Assembly (NCBI GenBank): GCA_036310005.1
Contig: JAXJSP010000050.1
Coordinates: 36,540-100,539, forward strand
Length of the DNA stretch: 64,000 nt
Source of the DNA: JAXJSP01 sp036310005
Lineage (GTDB): Bacteria; Bacillota; Clostridia; Oscillospirales; Acutalibacteraceae
Direction of reading: 5' to 3'
The notes under the pieces were generated by a model that saw only the letters and a program-made list of their open reading frames with translations, searched no databases and was not told where the DNA came from. Position numbers and translations under genes: made by a program. This document shows positions 18,602 through 26,161 of the stretch, piece by piece. Every line of letters begins with the position of its first letter. Within the stretch, counting starts at the first letter, position 1.

Positions 18602-19963
18602 ATGGCAAAGCCTAAAAAATGCTATGCTTGTACCGTGTGCGGTTACGAAAGCGGTCAGTGGTACGGAAGATGTCCATCTTGCGGCGCGTGGAATACTTTG
18701 CAAGAGCAAATTATTATGCCCGAAAATATATCTGCAATAAGACAAAGCGCTACTGTAATCGGCTCTGATAAACTTACTGATATTGATATAAAAGACGAGT
18801 GCAGATACCATACCGGTATAGGCGAACTCGACAGAGTCCTCGGCGGCGGCATCGTAAAAGGCAGTTTAGTGCTTTTAGGCGGAGACCCCGGAATAGGCAA
18901 AAGTACAATAATGCTTCAGATTTGTGAGCATCTTGCTAAAAAACTGAGTGTGCTTTATGTGTCGGGTGAAGAATCAAAAAGACAAATAAAACTCCGCGCC
19001 GACAGATTAGGAGTCAAAAATGAAAACATCTCTATCGTCGCCGCAACCGACGCAGTAGCAGTGTGCGAGTTTATAAGAGAACAAAAACCCGATATAGTAA
19101 TAGTTGACTCCGTGCAGACTATGTCAATCAATGAGGTGTCATCATCACCGGGCAGCGTGTCGCAGGTAAGAGAATGTACAAACCTGTTTTTACGCACAGC
19201 AAAAAATTATGATGTGCCGATATTTATTATCGGCCATGTCAATAAAGACGGTAATATCGCCGGCCCTAAAGTAATTGAGCATATAGTGGATGCAGTACTC
19301 TATTTTGAGGGAGAAAGAAATCTGCCTTACAGAAATCTGCGCGCTGTCAAAAACAGATTCGGCTCTACTAATGAAATAGGCGTTTTTGAAATGACCGACA
19401 GCGGCTTAAGTGAGGTCAAAAACCCCTCGCAGATGCTTTTAAGCGGCAGACCTAAAGGAGTATCGGGTACGGTCGTTGCCTGCAATTTAGAAGGCACAAG
19501 GCCCTTGCTTGCGGAAATTCAGGCACTTGTCAGCACAAGCGGTTTCGGCGGGAACCCAAGGAGAATGTCAACGGGCTTTGATTATAACAGAATGAACCTG
19601 ATTATTGCTGTGCTTGAAAAAAGAGCGGGCTATTTCTTTGGCGGTATGGATGTTTATCTGAATGTCGTAGGCGGTCTGAGACTGGATGAGCCCGCCGCCG
19701 ACTTGCCCGTTGCGTTAAGTATAGTATCTTCGCTCAAAGATAAAGCAATCGACGACAGCGTTGTAGCCTTCGGGGAAATAGGACTCGGCGGTGAAATCAG
19801 AAGCGTGTCAAGAACCGCAGAAAGAGTAAGCGAGGCGGCAAGACTCGGCTTTACAAAATGTATTGTCCCTTACGCAAATGTCAGCAGCCTTAAAAAAATC
19901 GAGGGCATTGAAATAATCGGCGTTAAATCGGTAAAACAAGCGGTTTATATGGTGTTAGATTAA
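18602..19963 (+). CDS. radA: DNA repair protein RadA/Sms
   Basis: 453 residues. An N-terminal C4 zinc finger (CYACTVCG then CPSCGAW) is followed by a RecA-like ATPase with Walker A GGDPGIGKST, the RadA-specific KNRFGSTNE motif and a Lon-protease-like C-terminal domain. It is a DnaB-like branch-migration helicase in recombinational repair. AAGGAGAAG precedes the ATG. Confidence 0.97.
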   Translation: MAKPKKCYACTVCGYESGQWYGRCPSCGAWNTLQEQIIMPENISAIRQSATVIGSDKLTDIDIKDECRYHTGIGELDRVLGGGIVKGSLVLLGGDPGIGKSTIMLQICEHLAKKLSVLYVSGEESKRQIKLRADRLGVKNENISIVAATDAVAVCEFIREQKPDIVIVDSVQTMSINEVSSSPGSVSQVRECTNLFLRTAKNYDVPIFIIGHVNKDGNIAGPKVIEHIVDAVLYFEGERNLPYRNLRAVKNRFGSTNEIGVFEMTDSGLSEVKNPSQMLLSGRPKGVSGTVVACNLEGTRPLLAEIQALVSTSGFGGNPRRMSTGFDYNRMNLIIAVLEKRAGYFFGGMDVYLNVVGGLRLDEPAADLPVALSIVSSLKDKAIDDSVVAFGEIGLGGEIRSVSRTAERVSEAARLGFTKCIVPYANVSSLKKIEGIEIIGVKSVKQAVYMVLD

Positions 19964-19965
19964 TA

Positions 19966-19994
19966 TTGACAAAAATCTGCGCTTAATATATAAT
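19966..19994 (+). promoter_or_regulatory. Sigma-A promoter, consensus quality
   Basis: TTGACA, 17-base spacer, TATAAT: a perfect match in both boxes, starting three bases after the radA stop and driving the zinc-ribbon membrane protein. Confidence 0.85.
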
Positions 19995-20029
19995 TTAATC
20001 AGAAAACCTAATTTGAGGAGGGGTATATT

Positions 20030-20602
20030 ATGGCAATGGTAACAGGAATGACAACATCAATGGCTGTTTCGGCAATTTCGGTAATTTTAGCGATTGTAGC
20101 AACCGTGCTTTTGGTTGTCATGGTCACACCGAAAAAGAAAAGAGAAAGTTTACCTAAATTTTTTGTTTTCTTACACGACCTTTTCAATTTCAAATACCTG
20201 ATTATTGAAAAGATTTTGAAAGTAGTTTATATTTTTGCTACTCTCGTATGCTTGATTGAAGGATTTTTAACAATCATTACAAGCCCTACTGCGTATTTGC
20301 CGGGACAAATGGTACTTGTGGGACTTTTACTGATGGTACTCGGCCCGATTGTTATAAGAATTGCGTTTGAACTTATGATGTCATTCTTACTTTTAGTTAA
20401 GAATACAATGGAAATTAACAACAAAATTAAAAATCAAAACGAACAAAAACAAGAAACGATTTTTGAAACTTCGGAAGAATACATAAACAGTTTTGTCCCC
20501 GAACAAAAAACCTGCGCTAAATGTGGCGCCAAAATATCAAAAGACGGACTTTTCTGTTCAAGTTGCGGAGAAAAAGTAGAAGAAACAGAAAAAGATAATT
20601 AG
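20030..20602 (+). CDS. Membrane protein with C-terminal zinc ribbon
   Basis: 190 residues. Three hydrophobic segments (about 8-30, 62-82 and 87-125) are followed by a charged linker and a double-CxxC zinc ribbon (CAKCGAKIS, CSSCGEKVE). Gram-positive zinc-ribbon membrane proteins are common and mostly uncharacterised. A consensus promoter and GAGGAGGGG suggest strong expression. The function is not inferable. Confidence 0.75.
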   Translation: MAMVTGMTTSMAVSAISVILAIVATVLLVVMVTPKKKRESLPKFFVFLHDLFNFKYLIIEKILKVVYIFATLVCLIEGFLTIITSPTAYLPGQMVLVGLLLMVLGPIVIRIAFELMMSFLLLVKNTMEINNKIKNQNEQKQETIFETSEEYINSFVPEQKTCAKCGAKISKDGLFCSSCGEKVEETEKDN

Positions 20603-20611
20603 AACAGATTA

Positions 20612-20651
20612 ACTAAAAAGCGGTGCAGTTTTTAACTGCACCGCTTTATTT
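20612..20651. terminator. Bidirectional terminator between convergent genes
   Basis: Perfect 14-bp stem (arms 20617-20630 and 20634-20647, loop TTT). It is followed by a T-rich tract on each strand, so it can end both the zinc-ribbon gene and the convergent DtxR-family gene. Confidence 0.85.
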
Positions 20652-20658
20652 ATCAATT

Positions 20659-21033
20659 TTATTTGCCCGAGTACTTGTTCGCGTGACGCTTCATAGCCTC
20701 AAAAGTTTCATCGCTTATATCGTGCTCCATTTTACACGCGTCTTCTACCGCTATATCTTTGTCAACACCGAGACGAATAAGAAAATCTGTAAGTGTTGTA
20801 TGCCTTTCATAGATTTTTTTTGCAATCTCAAAACCGGTTTTTGTAAGAGTAATATATCCGTCTTTATCCACCGATATAAAATCTTGTTTTTTAAGCAGCC
20901 CGATACCGCGACTCACACTCGCCCTCGAAAAATTCATGTGCTCCGCTATATCAATGGAACGAACAGATGATTTAGATTTATATAAGATGTATATTGTTTC
21001 AAGATACATTTCGCCCGATTCTTTAAGCGACAT
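20659..21033 (-). CDS. DtxR/MntR-family metal-dependent repressor
   Basis: 124 residues: N-terminal winged helix (IDIAEHMNFSRASVSRGIGLL) and the metal-binding/dimerisation helices (HTTLTDFLIRLGVD, CKMEHDISDETFEAM). The C-terminal SH3-like domain is absent, as in MntR. Together with the divergent feoA and the palindromes at 21179-21231, it is most likely an iron-responsive repressor of the feo genes; the metal cannot be fixed from sequence. GGAGG precedes the ATG at 21033. Confidence 0.88.
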   Translation of the reverse strand: MSLKESGEMYLETIYILYKSKSSVRSIDIAEHMNFSRASVSRGIGLLKKQDFISVDKDGYITLTKTGFEIAKKIYERHTTLTDFLIRLGVDKDIAVEDACKMEHDISDETFEAMKRHANKYSGK

Positions 21034-21081
21034 ATTCTTTTTACCTCCGTTTTCAGAGAATTAATATAAACCGTTTATAAT

Positions 21082-21110
21082 AATATACCACTTTCAAAAA
21101 TTAAAATCAA
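21082..21110 (-). promoter_or_regulatory. Promoter for the DtxR-family gene
   Basis: TTGATT, 17-base spacer, TATATT on the minus strand. Confidence 0.55.
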
Positions 21111-21145
21111 TATCTTCAACTTTTTTTAAAAAAATCAGAAAAAGG

Positions 21146-21174
21146 TTGACAAATCACTTTCGGGTGAATATAAT
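21146..21174 (+). promoter_or_regulatory. Consensus promoter of the feo operon
   Basis: TTGACA, 17-base spacer, TATAAT, with the first repressor palindrome beginning four bases after the -10 box. Confidence 0.85.
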
Positions 21175-21178
21175 AATT

Positions 21179-21200
21179 TTAGTTAGCAGCTGCTAACTAA
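21179..21200. promoter_or_regulatory. DtxR-type operator 1 (22-bp perfect palindrome)
   Basis: Arms TTAGTTAGCAG and CTGCTAACTAA form a perfect 22-bp palindrome over the expected transcription start. It resembles the iron box of DtxR/IdeR regulators (TTAGGTTAG...CTAACCTAA) and lies between the repressor gene and feoA. Confidence 0.8.
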
Positions 21201-21215
21201 TTTTTAAGACTCGAT

Positions 21216-21231
21216 GTTAGCAGTTGCTAAC
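21216..21231. promoter_or_regulatory. DtxR-type operator 2
   Basis: GTTAGCA-GT-TGCTAAC, a 16-bp palindrome sharing the core of operator 1 (centre-to-centre about 34 bp). Confidence 0.75.
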
Positions 21232-21266
21232 TAATTTAATGTTTATTACAAAGGGCGGAGATAGTT

Positions 21267-21479
21267 ATGACACTTAAAAGTGCTGTTGAAGGACAGGAAT
21301 ACACAATCAAAAACATTGATACCGATGATGAAGAACTAAACTCATTTTTGTTTTCACTCGGTTGCTACAGCGGTGAAAAAATAACCGTAGTGTCACATAT
21401 TAAAGGCGGTTGTGTTGTTTCTATTAAAGACGGAAGATATAATATCGACAATCAGTTGGCAGAAACTATCGCAATTTAA
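21267..21479 (+). CDS. feoA: Ferrous iron transport protein A
   Basis: 70 residues forming one SH3-like FeoA domain (SLGCYSGEKITVVSHIKGGCVVSIKDGRYNI, seen in short pieces). FeoA is a small cytoplasmic partner of the FeoB iron transporter. GGGCGGAG lies upstream. It is the first gene after the two operators; the downstream feoB is broken, so this FeoA may have no partner encoded here. Confidence 0.9.
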   Translation: MTLKSAVEGQEYTIKNIDTDDEELNSFLFSLGCYSGEKITVVSHIKGGCVVSIKDGRYNIDNQLAETIAI

Positions 21480-21483
21480 AAGG

Positions 21484-21506
21484 CTGATTTTTATATCAGT
21501 TTTTTT
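21484..21506 (+). terminator. Weak terminator or attenuator after feoA
   Basis: A short CTGAT/ATCAG stem is followed by seven T residues, between feoA and the third operator. Confidence 0.5.
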
Positions 21507-21516
21507 AAAGCCGTAA

Positions 21517-21534
21517 TGTTAGCGGTCGCTAACA
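21517..21534. promoter_or_regulatory. DtxR-type operator 3
   Basis: TGTTAGCG-GT-CGCTAACA, an 18-bp palindrome with the same GTTAGC...GCTAAC core as the two feo operators, placed in front of the feoB remnant. This suggests feoB once had its own metal-controlled promoter. Confidence 0.7.
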
Positions 21535-21602
21535 AAATTCAGTAACTTTATCCGCAAGGATATTTATAAAGTTAAAACAATGTATATAGGAGGTAATAAT
21601 TA

Positions 21603-22081
21603 ATGAGAATTGCATTAACAGGCAATCCGAACTCGGGCAAAACTACAATGTATAATGCCCTGACCGGCAGAAACGAAAAGGTCGGTCTTTCAGGCAAATC
21701 GGTTATTCCGTTTGTAATCACAGTAGGTTGCGCAGTCCCCGGCATTATGGCTTCACGCACCATCCGTAACGAGCGTGAACGCAGAGCAACCGCTATGCTT
21801 GCACCCTTTATACTCCTCCTTGCTTCGCCGCTATCGGTGCTATGAACTCCGAAATGAAAAGCGGAAAGTGGTTATGGGGCGGTATCGGGTTGCAACTCGG
21901 TGTCGGCTACACAGTAGCCTATCTCGTTTACACTATCGGTACTCTCATTACTGCTCCCGCATCGCTTAATATCGGCGCGGCTATATGCGGACTTGTTGCA
22001 GTTTTAGTCTTTGCGGCAATTATAGTTGCTTTGATTAAGAATACCAACAAGAATATGAAGACAGAGTACGTATTGGGTTAA
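21603..22081 (+). pseudogene. feoB: Collapsed feoB (ferrous iron transporter), two internal deletions and a frameshift
   Basis: Only three pieces of a normally about 650-750-residue GTPase-transporter remain. Codons from 21603 encode the G1 loop (ALTGNPNSGKTTMYNALTG, NEKVG). They run directly into the membrane-domain segment GLSGKSVIPFVITVG and ITIML-like AMLAPF, so the G2-G5 motifs and the first membrane helices are missing. A change of frame near 21815 joins this to the C-terminal membrane part (AAIGAMNSEMKSGKWLWGG to the end at 22081). The start and its GGAGG are intact. A working iron channel cannot be made. An assembly error is possible, but both junctions lie in normal-looking sequence. 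Confidence 0.85.
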
Positions 22082-22085
22082 AATT

Positions 22086-22238
22086 ATGGAAAACTATATT
22101 GTTGCTGTAATACTGCTTGCAATTATAGCAGGCATCGTTATATACCTTGTAAGACAAAAGAAAAAAGGTGCAAAATGTATAGGTTGCCCTTATGGGGGAA
22201 AATGCAGCGGTAAGTGTTCGGAGAATCATCATAAGTAA
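22086..22238 (+). CDS. FeoB-associated Cys-rich membrane protein
   Basis: 50 residues: one N-terminal membrane helix (about 4-22), a basic stretch (RQKKKGAK) and a Cys-rich tail (CIGCPYGGKCSGKCSENHHK). This is the layout of the small FeoB-associated proteins found after feoB in Firmicutes, perhaps handling iron at the channel mouth. It begins four bases after the feoB remnant and is intact. Confidence 0.85.
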   Translation: MENYIVAVILLAIIAGIVIYLVRQKKKGAKCIGCPYGGKCSGKCSENHHK

Positions 22239-22242
22239 TTTT

Positions 22243-22274
22243 AAGGGAGCGTGTTTACTGACACACTCCCTTTT
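22243..22274 (+). terminator. Terminator of the feo operon
   Basis: AAGGGAG and CTCCCTT arms extended by GTGT/ACAC around a loop (one mismatch), followed by TTTT. Confidence 0.75.
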
Positions 22275-22285
22275 AAAAAATCATA

Positions 22286-22314
22286 TTGACTTTTATAACT
22301 GCATATAATATAAT
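22286..22314 (+). promoter_or_regulatory. Promoter of the metal-efflux operon
   Basis: TTGACT, 17-base spacer, TATAAT, directly upstream of the ArsR-type palindrome. Confidence 0.8.
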
Positions 22315-22315
22315 G

Positions 22316-22343
22316 AATTAAACGATTAAACAATCGTTTAATT
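22316..22343. promoter_or_regulatory. ArsR/SmtB-type operator, 12-4-12 perfect palindrome
   Basis: AATTAAACGATT, AAAC, AATCGTTTAATT. The site starts two bases after the -10 box, where a bound repressor would block transcription. The ArsR-family gene at the end of the operon is the obvious ligand-controlled repressor. Confidence 0.8.
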
Positions 22344-22367
22344 GTATAATTGAAAGGACTCGATGAT

Positions 22368-22586
22368 ATGGAAAAAATATATAAGATTGAAGTTGACTGT
22401 ATAAACTGTGCAAATAAAATGGAAAAAGCCGCAAATAAAACCGAGGGTGTAAAAAACGCGACCGTAAATTTTATGACACAAAAGATGATAGTGGAATTTG
22501 AGGACTGCACAGAGCCTGATAAAATAATGCAATCTGTCCTTAAAAATTGCAAAAGGGTAGAAGACGAGTGTGAAATCTATCTTTGA
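22368..22586 (+). CDS. Heavy-metal-associated (HMA) domain protein
   Basis: 72 residues, one ferredoxin-like HMA domain with metal-binding pair DCINCANKME (Cys11 and Cys14 region). It probably hands metal to the ATPase encoded next. In many P1B-ATPases this domain is fused at the N-terminus; here it is a separate gene. ATG at 22368 is preferred over an in-frame TTG at 22350 because of GAAAGGA upstream. The ATPase gene follows after 23 bases. Confidence 0.88.
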   Translation: MEKIYKIEVDCINCANKMEKAANKTEGVKNATVNFMTQKMIVEFEDCTEPDKIMQSVLKNCKRVEDECEIYL

Positions 22587-22609
22587 GTTTCGGGTTAAGG
22601 GGCGAAATT

Positions 22610-24490
22610 ATGACTAAAAAACAAAAAAAGATGCTTTTAAGAATTGTCCTTGCCGCAGTATTAATGATTGTATTTGCTGTCTTACCGCTTAAGGGAATTG
22701 CACGATTTGTGCTGTATCTGATTCCTTATCTGACAGTAGGCTATGATATACTGATAAAAGCGTTTAAAGGCATCAAAAACAGACAGGTATTTGACGAGAA
22801 TTTTCTGATGTCCGTAGCAACAGTCGGGGCTATGATAATCGCAGTTACACAAAACGGTGATTATGAGGAAGCAATTGCTGTTATGATGTTTTATCAGATA
22901 GGTGAACTTTTCCAGAGTTACGCTGTAGGAAAAAGTCGTAAAAACATCAGCGAACTTATGGACATCCGACCTGATTATGCCAATATTGAAGTTGACGGTA
23001 AGTTAGAGCAGATTGCCCCTGACAAAGTGCGCATTGGTACCGTTATCATCGTACAGCCGGGCGAGAAAATTCCGATTGACGGTATTGTAGAAGAGGGTTT
23101 TTCAAGCCTTAACACAAGTGCCCTGACAGGGGAGAGTCTGCCGAGAGATGTTAAAGTCGGGGATGAAACAGTCAGCGGATGTATCAATTTAAGCGGTGTT
23201 TTAAAAATCAGGACTACAAAAGAATTCGGCGATTCTACGGTTTCAAAAATTCTTGACTTGGTTGAAAATGCAAGTTCAAGAAAATCAAAGTCGGAAGATT
23301 TCATTTCAAAATTTGCCGCGATATATACCCCCGTTGTTTGTTACAGCGCTCTGGCGCTTGCAATCATCCCGCCGTTGTTCAGTTTATTATTTCACATTCC
23401 TGCCAATTGGAGTCAGTGGTTATACAGGGCACTTTCCTTTTTAGTGGCAAGTTGTCCCTGTGCGTTGGTTGTAAGCATTCCCCTGAGTTTCTTTGCGGGG
23501 ATAGGAGGAGCAAGTAAACAAGGCATCCTGGTAAAAGGCTCTAATTATTTAGAAGCCCTCTCAAAAACCGAATGTGTGGTGTTTGATAAAACAGGCACCT
23601 TGACACAGGGCGTTTTTGAAGTTAGTGAAATACATCACAGCGTTCTTGCCGAAGAAACCCTTATTGAGTATGCCGCACTTGCCGAGAGCGCCTCCTCACA
23701 TCCAATCAGCAAAAGCATCAGGCGTGCCTACGGAAAGCAAATTGACCGCACTCGCGTAACGGACATTCAGGAATTCGGCGGAAACGGTATTGTTGCTAAG
23801 GTTGACGGAAAAGAGGTTGCAGTCGGAAACGATAAACTGATGAGAAAACTTCGTATTTCTTATTCAGACTGTCACAGCATCGGAACAATTATACACATCG
23901 CTTTAGACGGACAGTATGCAGGACATATTGTTATTTCGGATGTAGTAAAGCCGACTTCAGAAAAAGCAATTTCTCAACTGAAATCTGCCGGAGTTAAAAA
24001 GACTGTTATGCTAACAGGCGATTGCGCACCGGTAGCAGAGCGGGTGGCAACAAAACTCGATATAGACACCTGTTACAGCGAACTTCTGCCTGCCGATAAG
24101 GTTGCACGGGTGGAAGAACTGCTTAATGAAAAAACACCGAAGTCAAAACTTTGCTTTGTGGGTGACGGTATTAATGACGCTCCTGTTTTATCCCGCGCCG
24201 ATATCGGTATTGCCATGGGTGCTATGGGCTCCGATGCGGCGATTGAGGCGGCAGATGTTGTGTTGATGGACGACGATCCCGTCAAAATCGCAAAAGCGGT
24301 TAAAATTTCCCGCAAGTGTTTAAAAATTGTCTATCAGAATATTGCGTTTGCAATTTCGGTTAAAGTGTTAGCGCTTATTTTTGTTGCCTTCGGTGTTGCA
24401 AATATGTGGATAGCCATTTTTGCGGATGTCGGAGTAATGATTATTGCTGTACTTAATGCCATTCGCGCATTGTTTGTAAATAAACTGTAA
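22610..24490 (+). CDS. Heavy-metal translocating P1B-type ATPase
   Basis: 626 residues. P-type motifs are complete: TGES actuator loop, the CPx membrane motif SCPCALV, phosphorylation site DKTGTLTQG, HP motif SSHPIS and hinge GDGINDAP. The SCPCALV form fits the Cd/Zn/Pb or Cu groups; the ArsR partner favours Zn/Cd/Pb export. There is no N-terminal HMA domain, which is supplied by the preceding gene. ATG at 22610 follows GGGGCGAAA. Confidence 0.92.
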   Translation: MTKKQKKMLLRIVLAAVLMIVFAVLPLKGIARFVLYLIPYLTVGYDILIKAFKGIKNRQVFDENFLMSVATVGAMIIAVTQNGDYEEAIAVMMFYQIGELFQSYAVGKSRKNISELMDIRPDYANIEVDGKLEQIAPDKVRIGTVIIVQPGEKIPIDGIVEEGFSSLNTSALTGESLPRDVKVGDETVSGCINLSGVLKIRTTKEFGDSTVSKILDLVENASSRKSKSEDFISKFAAIYTPVVCYSALALAIIPPLFSLLFHIPANWSQWLYRALSFLVASCPCALVVSIPLSFFAGIGGASKQGILVKGSNYLEALSKTECVVFDKTGTLTQGVFEVSEIHHSVLAEETLIEYAALAESASSHPISKSIRRAYGKQIDRTRVTDIQEFGGNGIVAKVDGKEVAVGNDKLMRKLRISYSDCHSIGTIIHIALDGQYAGHIVISDVVKPTSEKAISQLKSAGVKKTVMLTGDCAPVAERVATKLDIDTCYSELLPADKVARVEELLNEKTPKSKLCFVGDGINDAPVLSRADIGIAMGAMGSDAAIEAADVVLMDDDPVKIAKAVKISRKCLKIVYQNIAFAISVKVLALIFVAFGVANMWIAIFADVGVMIIAVLNAIRALFVNKL

Positions 24491-24514
24491 AAGATATATA
24501 AAGGAGATTTTATT

Positions 24515-24880
24515 ATGCCCGATATTAAACTGCCTCACGACCATGGCCAGGAAATAGAGCATCATTTTGACCACATGCCGAAAACAGACGAATTCAACAC
24601 GGTTGCCGATATATTCAAACTCCTCGGTGACAGCAGCAGAGTCAGAATTTTCTGGCTTTTATGCCACTGTGAAGAGTGTGTAACCAATATATCGGTTATG
24701 ATGGATATGACAAGTCCCGCAGTTTCTCATCATCTTAAACTTCTGCGCTCAAATCACCTGATTACAAGCCGCAGAGACGGTAAAGAGGTGTATTATAAAG
24801 CGGCACAGACAAAACAGTCGGAAATGCTTCATCACGCAATCGAAAAACTCGTAGAAATCACTTGCCCCGATAAAGAGTGA
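24515..24880 (+). CDS. ArsR/SmtB-family metal-sensing repressor
   Basis: 121 residues. A His/Asp-rich N-terminus (HDHGQEIEHHFDH) precedes the winged helix (SPAVSHHLKLLRSNHL, RRDGKEVYY). Cysteines in CHCEECVTN occupy the position of the ArsR/CadC metal site in helix alpha-3. It is the last gene of the HMA-ATPase operon and very likely binds the palindrome at 22316-22343, being released by Zn, Cd or Pb. AAAGGAG precedes the ATG. Confidence 0.9.
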   Translation: MPDIKLPHDHGQEIEHHFDHMPKTDEFNTVADIFKLLGDSSRVRIFWLLCHCEECVTNISVMMDMTSPAVSHHLKLLRSNHLITSRRDGKEVYYKAAQTKQSEMLHHAIEKLVEITCPDKE

Positions 24881-24892
24881 TGATGAATATGT

Positions 24893-24931
24893 AAAAAAGG
24901 CAAGAAGAAAAACTTCCTTCTTGCCTTTTTT
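24893..24931. terminator. Bidirectional terminator between arsR and dnaJ
   Basis: 15-bp perfect stem (arms AAAAAAGGCAAGAAG and CTTCTTGCCTTTTTT) with a nine-base loop. The T tract is present on both strands, so it ends both the efflux operon and the convergent heat-shock operon. Confidence 0.88.
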
Positions 24932-24945
24932 AATGTTCATATCAT

Positions 24946-26091
24946 TTAATTAAATATGTCTTTTATAGTATCAAAAAATCCTTTTTGCTTTTTATAGTTT
25001 TTGCTGTCTGTTTTTTTGTCAAACTCTTTAAGTATGTTCTTTTGTTCCTTGCTTAAATCTTTCGGAACTTCAACTGATACTACAACAAATTGGTCGCCGC
25101 GCAAAGGCGAATGTAAACGGTTGATACCCTTGCCTTTAAGCCTGAATTTAGTGTTAGGCTGTGTGCCTTCGGGAATTTTAAGTTCAACCTTACCGTCAAG
25201 AGTCGGCACAAGAATTGTATCGCCGAGTGCCGCTTGAGTAAATGTGATAGGGAACGTGCAATATACATCAATTCCGTCACGCTCAAAAACAGGGTGAGGT
25301 CTGACTGAAACGTGTACCCTCAGGTCACCGCTGGGACCACCGTTAAAGCCGGCATCACCGCCGCCTCGTACATTTAAAATCTGGTCATCATCAATTCCGG
25401 CAGGAATGGTAACATCAACAGTCTTTTGTCTTCTGACTTTACCCTTGCCCGAACATACAGGACAGGGTGAGTCAATAATCTTACCGCTTCCTCTGCAACT
25501 CTCGCACGGGCGTTGAGTCTGCATCTGACCGAACATCGTGCGCTGGTTTACAACAACACTGCCTCGTCCGTTACAAGTAGGGCAGGTGCGCGCAGATGTG
25601 CCTTCTTTAGCACCGCTTCCGTTACATTTGGCACAGTTTTCTACAACTGATACCTTGACTTGTTTTGTACAGCCTTTTGCCGCTTCTTCAAACGAAAGAA
25701 CTATACTGCTTTGAGCGTCGGCACCGCGCCTTGGCGCATTCGGGTTTGAACGGTTTGAACCGCCAAAACCGCCACCGAAAAACGAGCTGAATATATCACC
25801 GAGGTCAACATCAAAGCCGCCGTTACCGTAGCCACCGTATCCGCCGCCGGCACCGAAGTTAGGATCAACACCGGCGTGTCCGAATTGGTCATATCGGCTT
25901 TTTTTGTCCGGATCAGACAAAATTTCGTAAGCCTCGTTTACTTCTTTGAATTTAGCCTCTGCCTCTTTATCACCCGGGTTTAAGTCAGGGTGATATTTTT
26001 TTGCCGCTTGCCTGTAAGCCTTTTTAATTGTATTGTCGTCCGCGTTTTTATCAACGCCTAATACTTCATAATAATCTCTCTTGTCTGCCAA
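24946..26091 (-). CDS. dnaJ: Chaperone protein DnaJ
   Basis: 381 residues: J domain with the HPD motif (KYHPDLNPGD), Gly/Phe-rich region, four CxxCxGxG zinc repeats (CAKCNGSG, CPTCNGRG, CESCRGSG, CPVCSGKG) and the C-terminal substrate-binding domains. It stimulates DnaK ATPase activity. It is the last gene of the hrcA-grpE-dnaK-dnaJ operon and is separated from dnaK by a hairpin. Confidence 0.97.
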   Translation of the reverse strand: MADKRDYYEVLGVDKNADDNTIKKAYRQAAKKYHPDLNPGDKEAEAKFKEVNEAYEILSDPDKKSRYDQFGHAGVDPNFGAGGGYGGYGNGGFDVDLGDIFSSFFGGGFGGSNRSNPNAPRRGADAQSSIVLSFEEAAKGCTKQVKVSVVENCAKCNGSGAKEGTSARTCPTCNGRGSVVVNQRTMFGQMQTQRPCESCRGSGKIIDSPCPVCSGKGKVRRQKTVDVTIPAGIDDDQILNVRGGGDAGFNGGPSGDLRVHVSVRPHPVFERDGIDVYCTFPITFTQAALGDTILVPTLDGKVELKIPEGTQPNTKFRLKGKGINRLHSPLRGDQFVVVSVEVPKDLSKEQKNILKEFDKKTDSKNYKKQKGFFDTIKDIFN

Positions 26092-26120
26092 TAGACTTAC
26101 CTCACTAATTAAACCTAATA

Positions 26121-26141
26121 CGCAGAGTGAAACACTCTGCG
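26121..26141. other. Hairpin in the dnaK-dnaJ intergenic region
   Basis: CGCAGAGTG-AAA-CACTCTGCG, a nine-bp perfect stem. On the operon (minus) strand it is not followed by a T run, so it is more likely an mRNA stability or partial-attenuation element than a full terminator. Confidence 0.6.
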
Positions 26142-26161
26142 CTTTTTATAGGTTTGATAAA

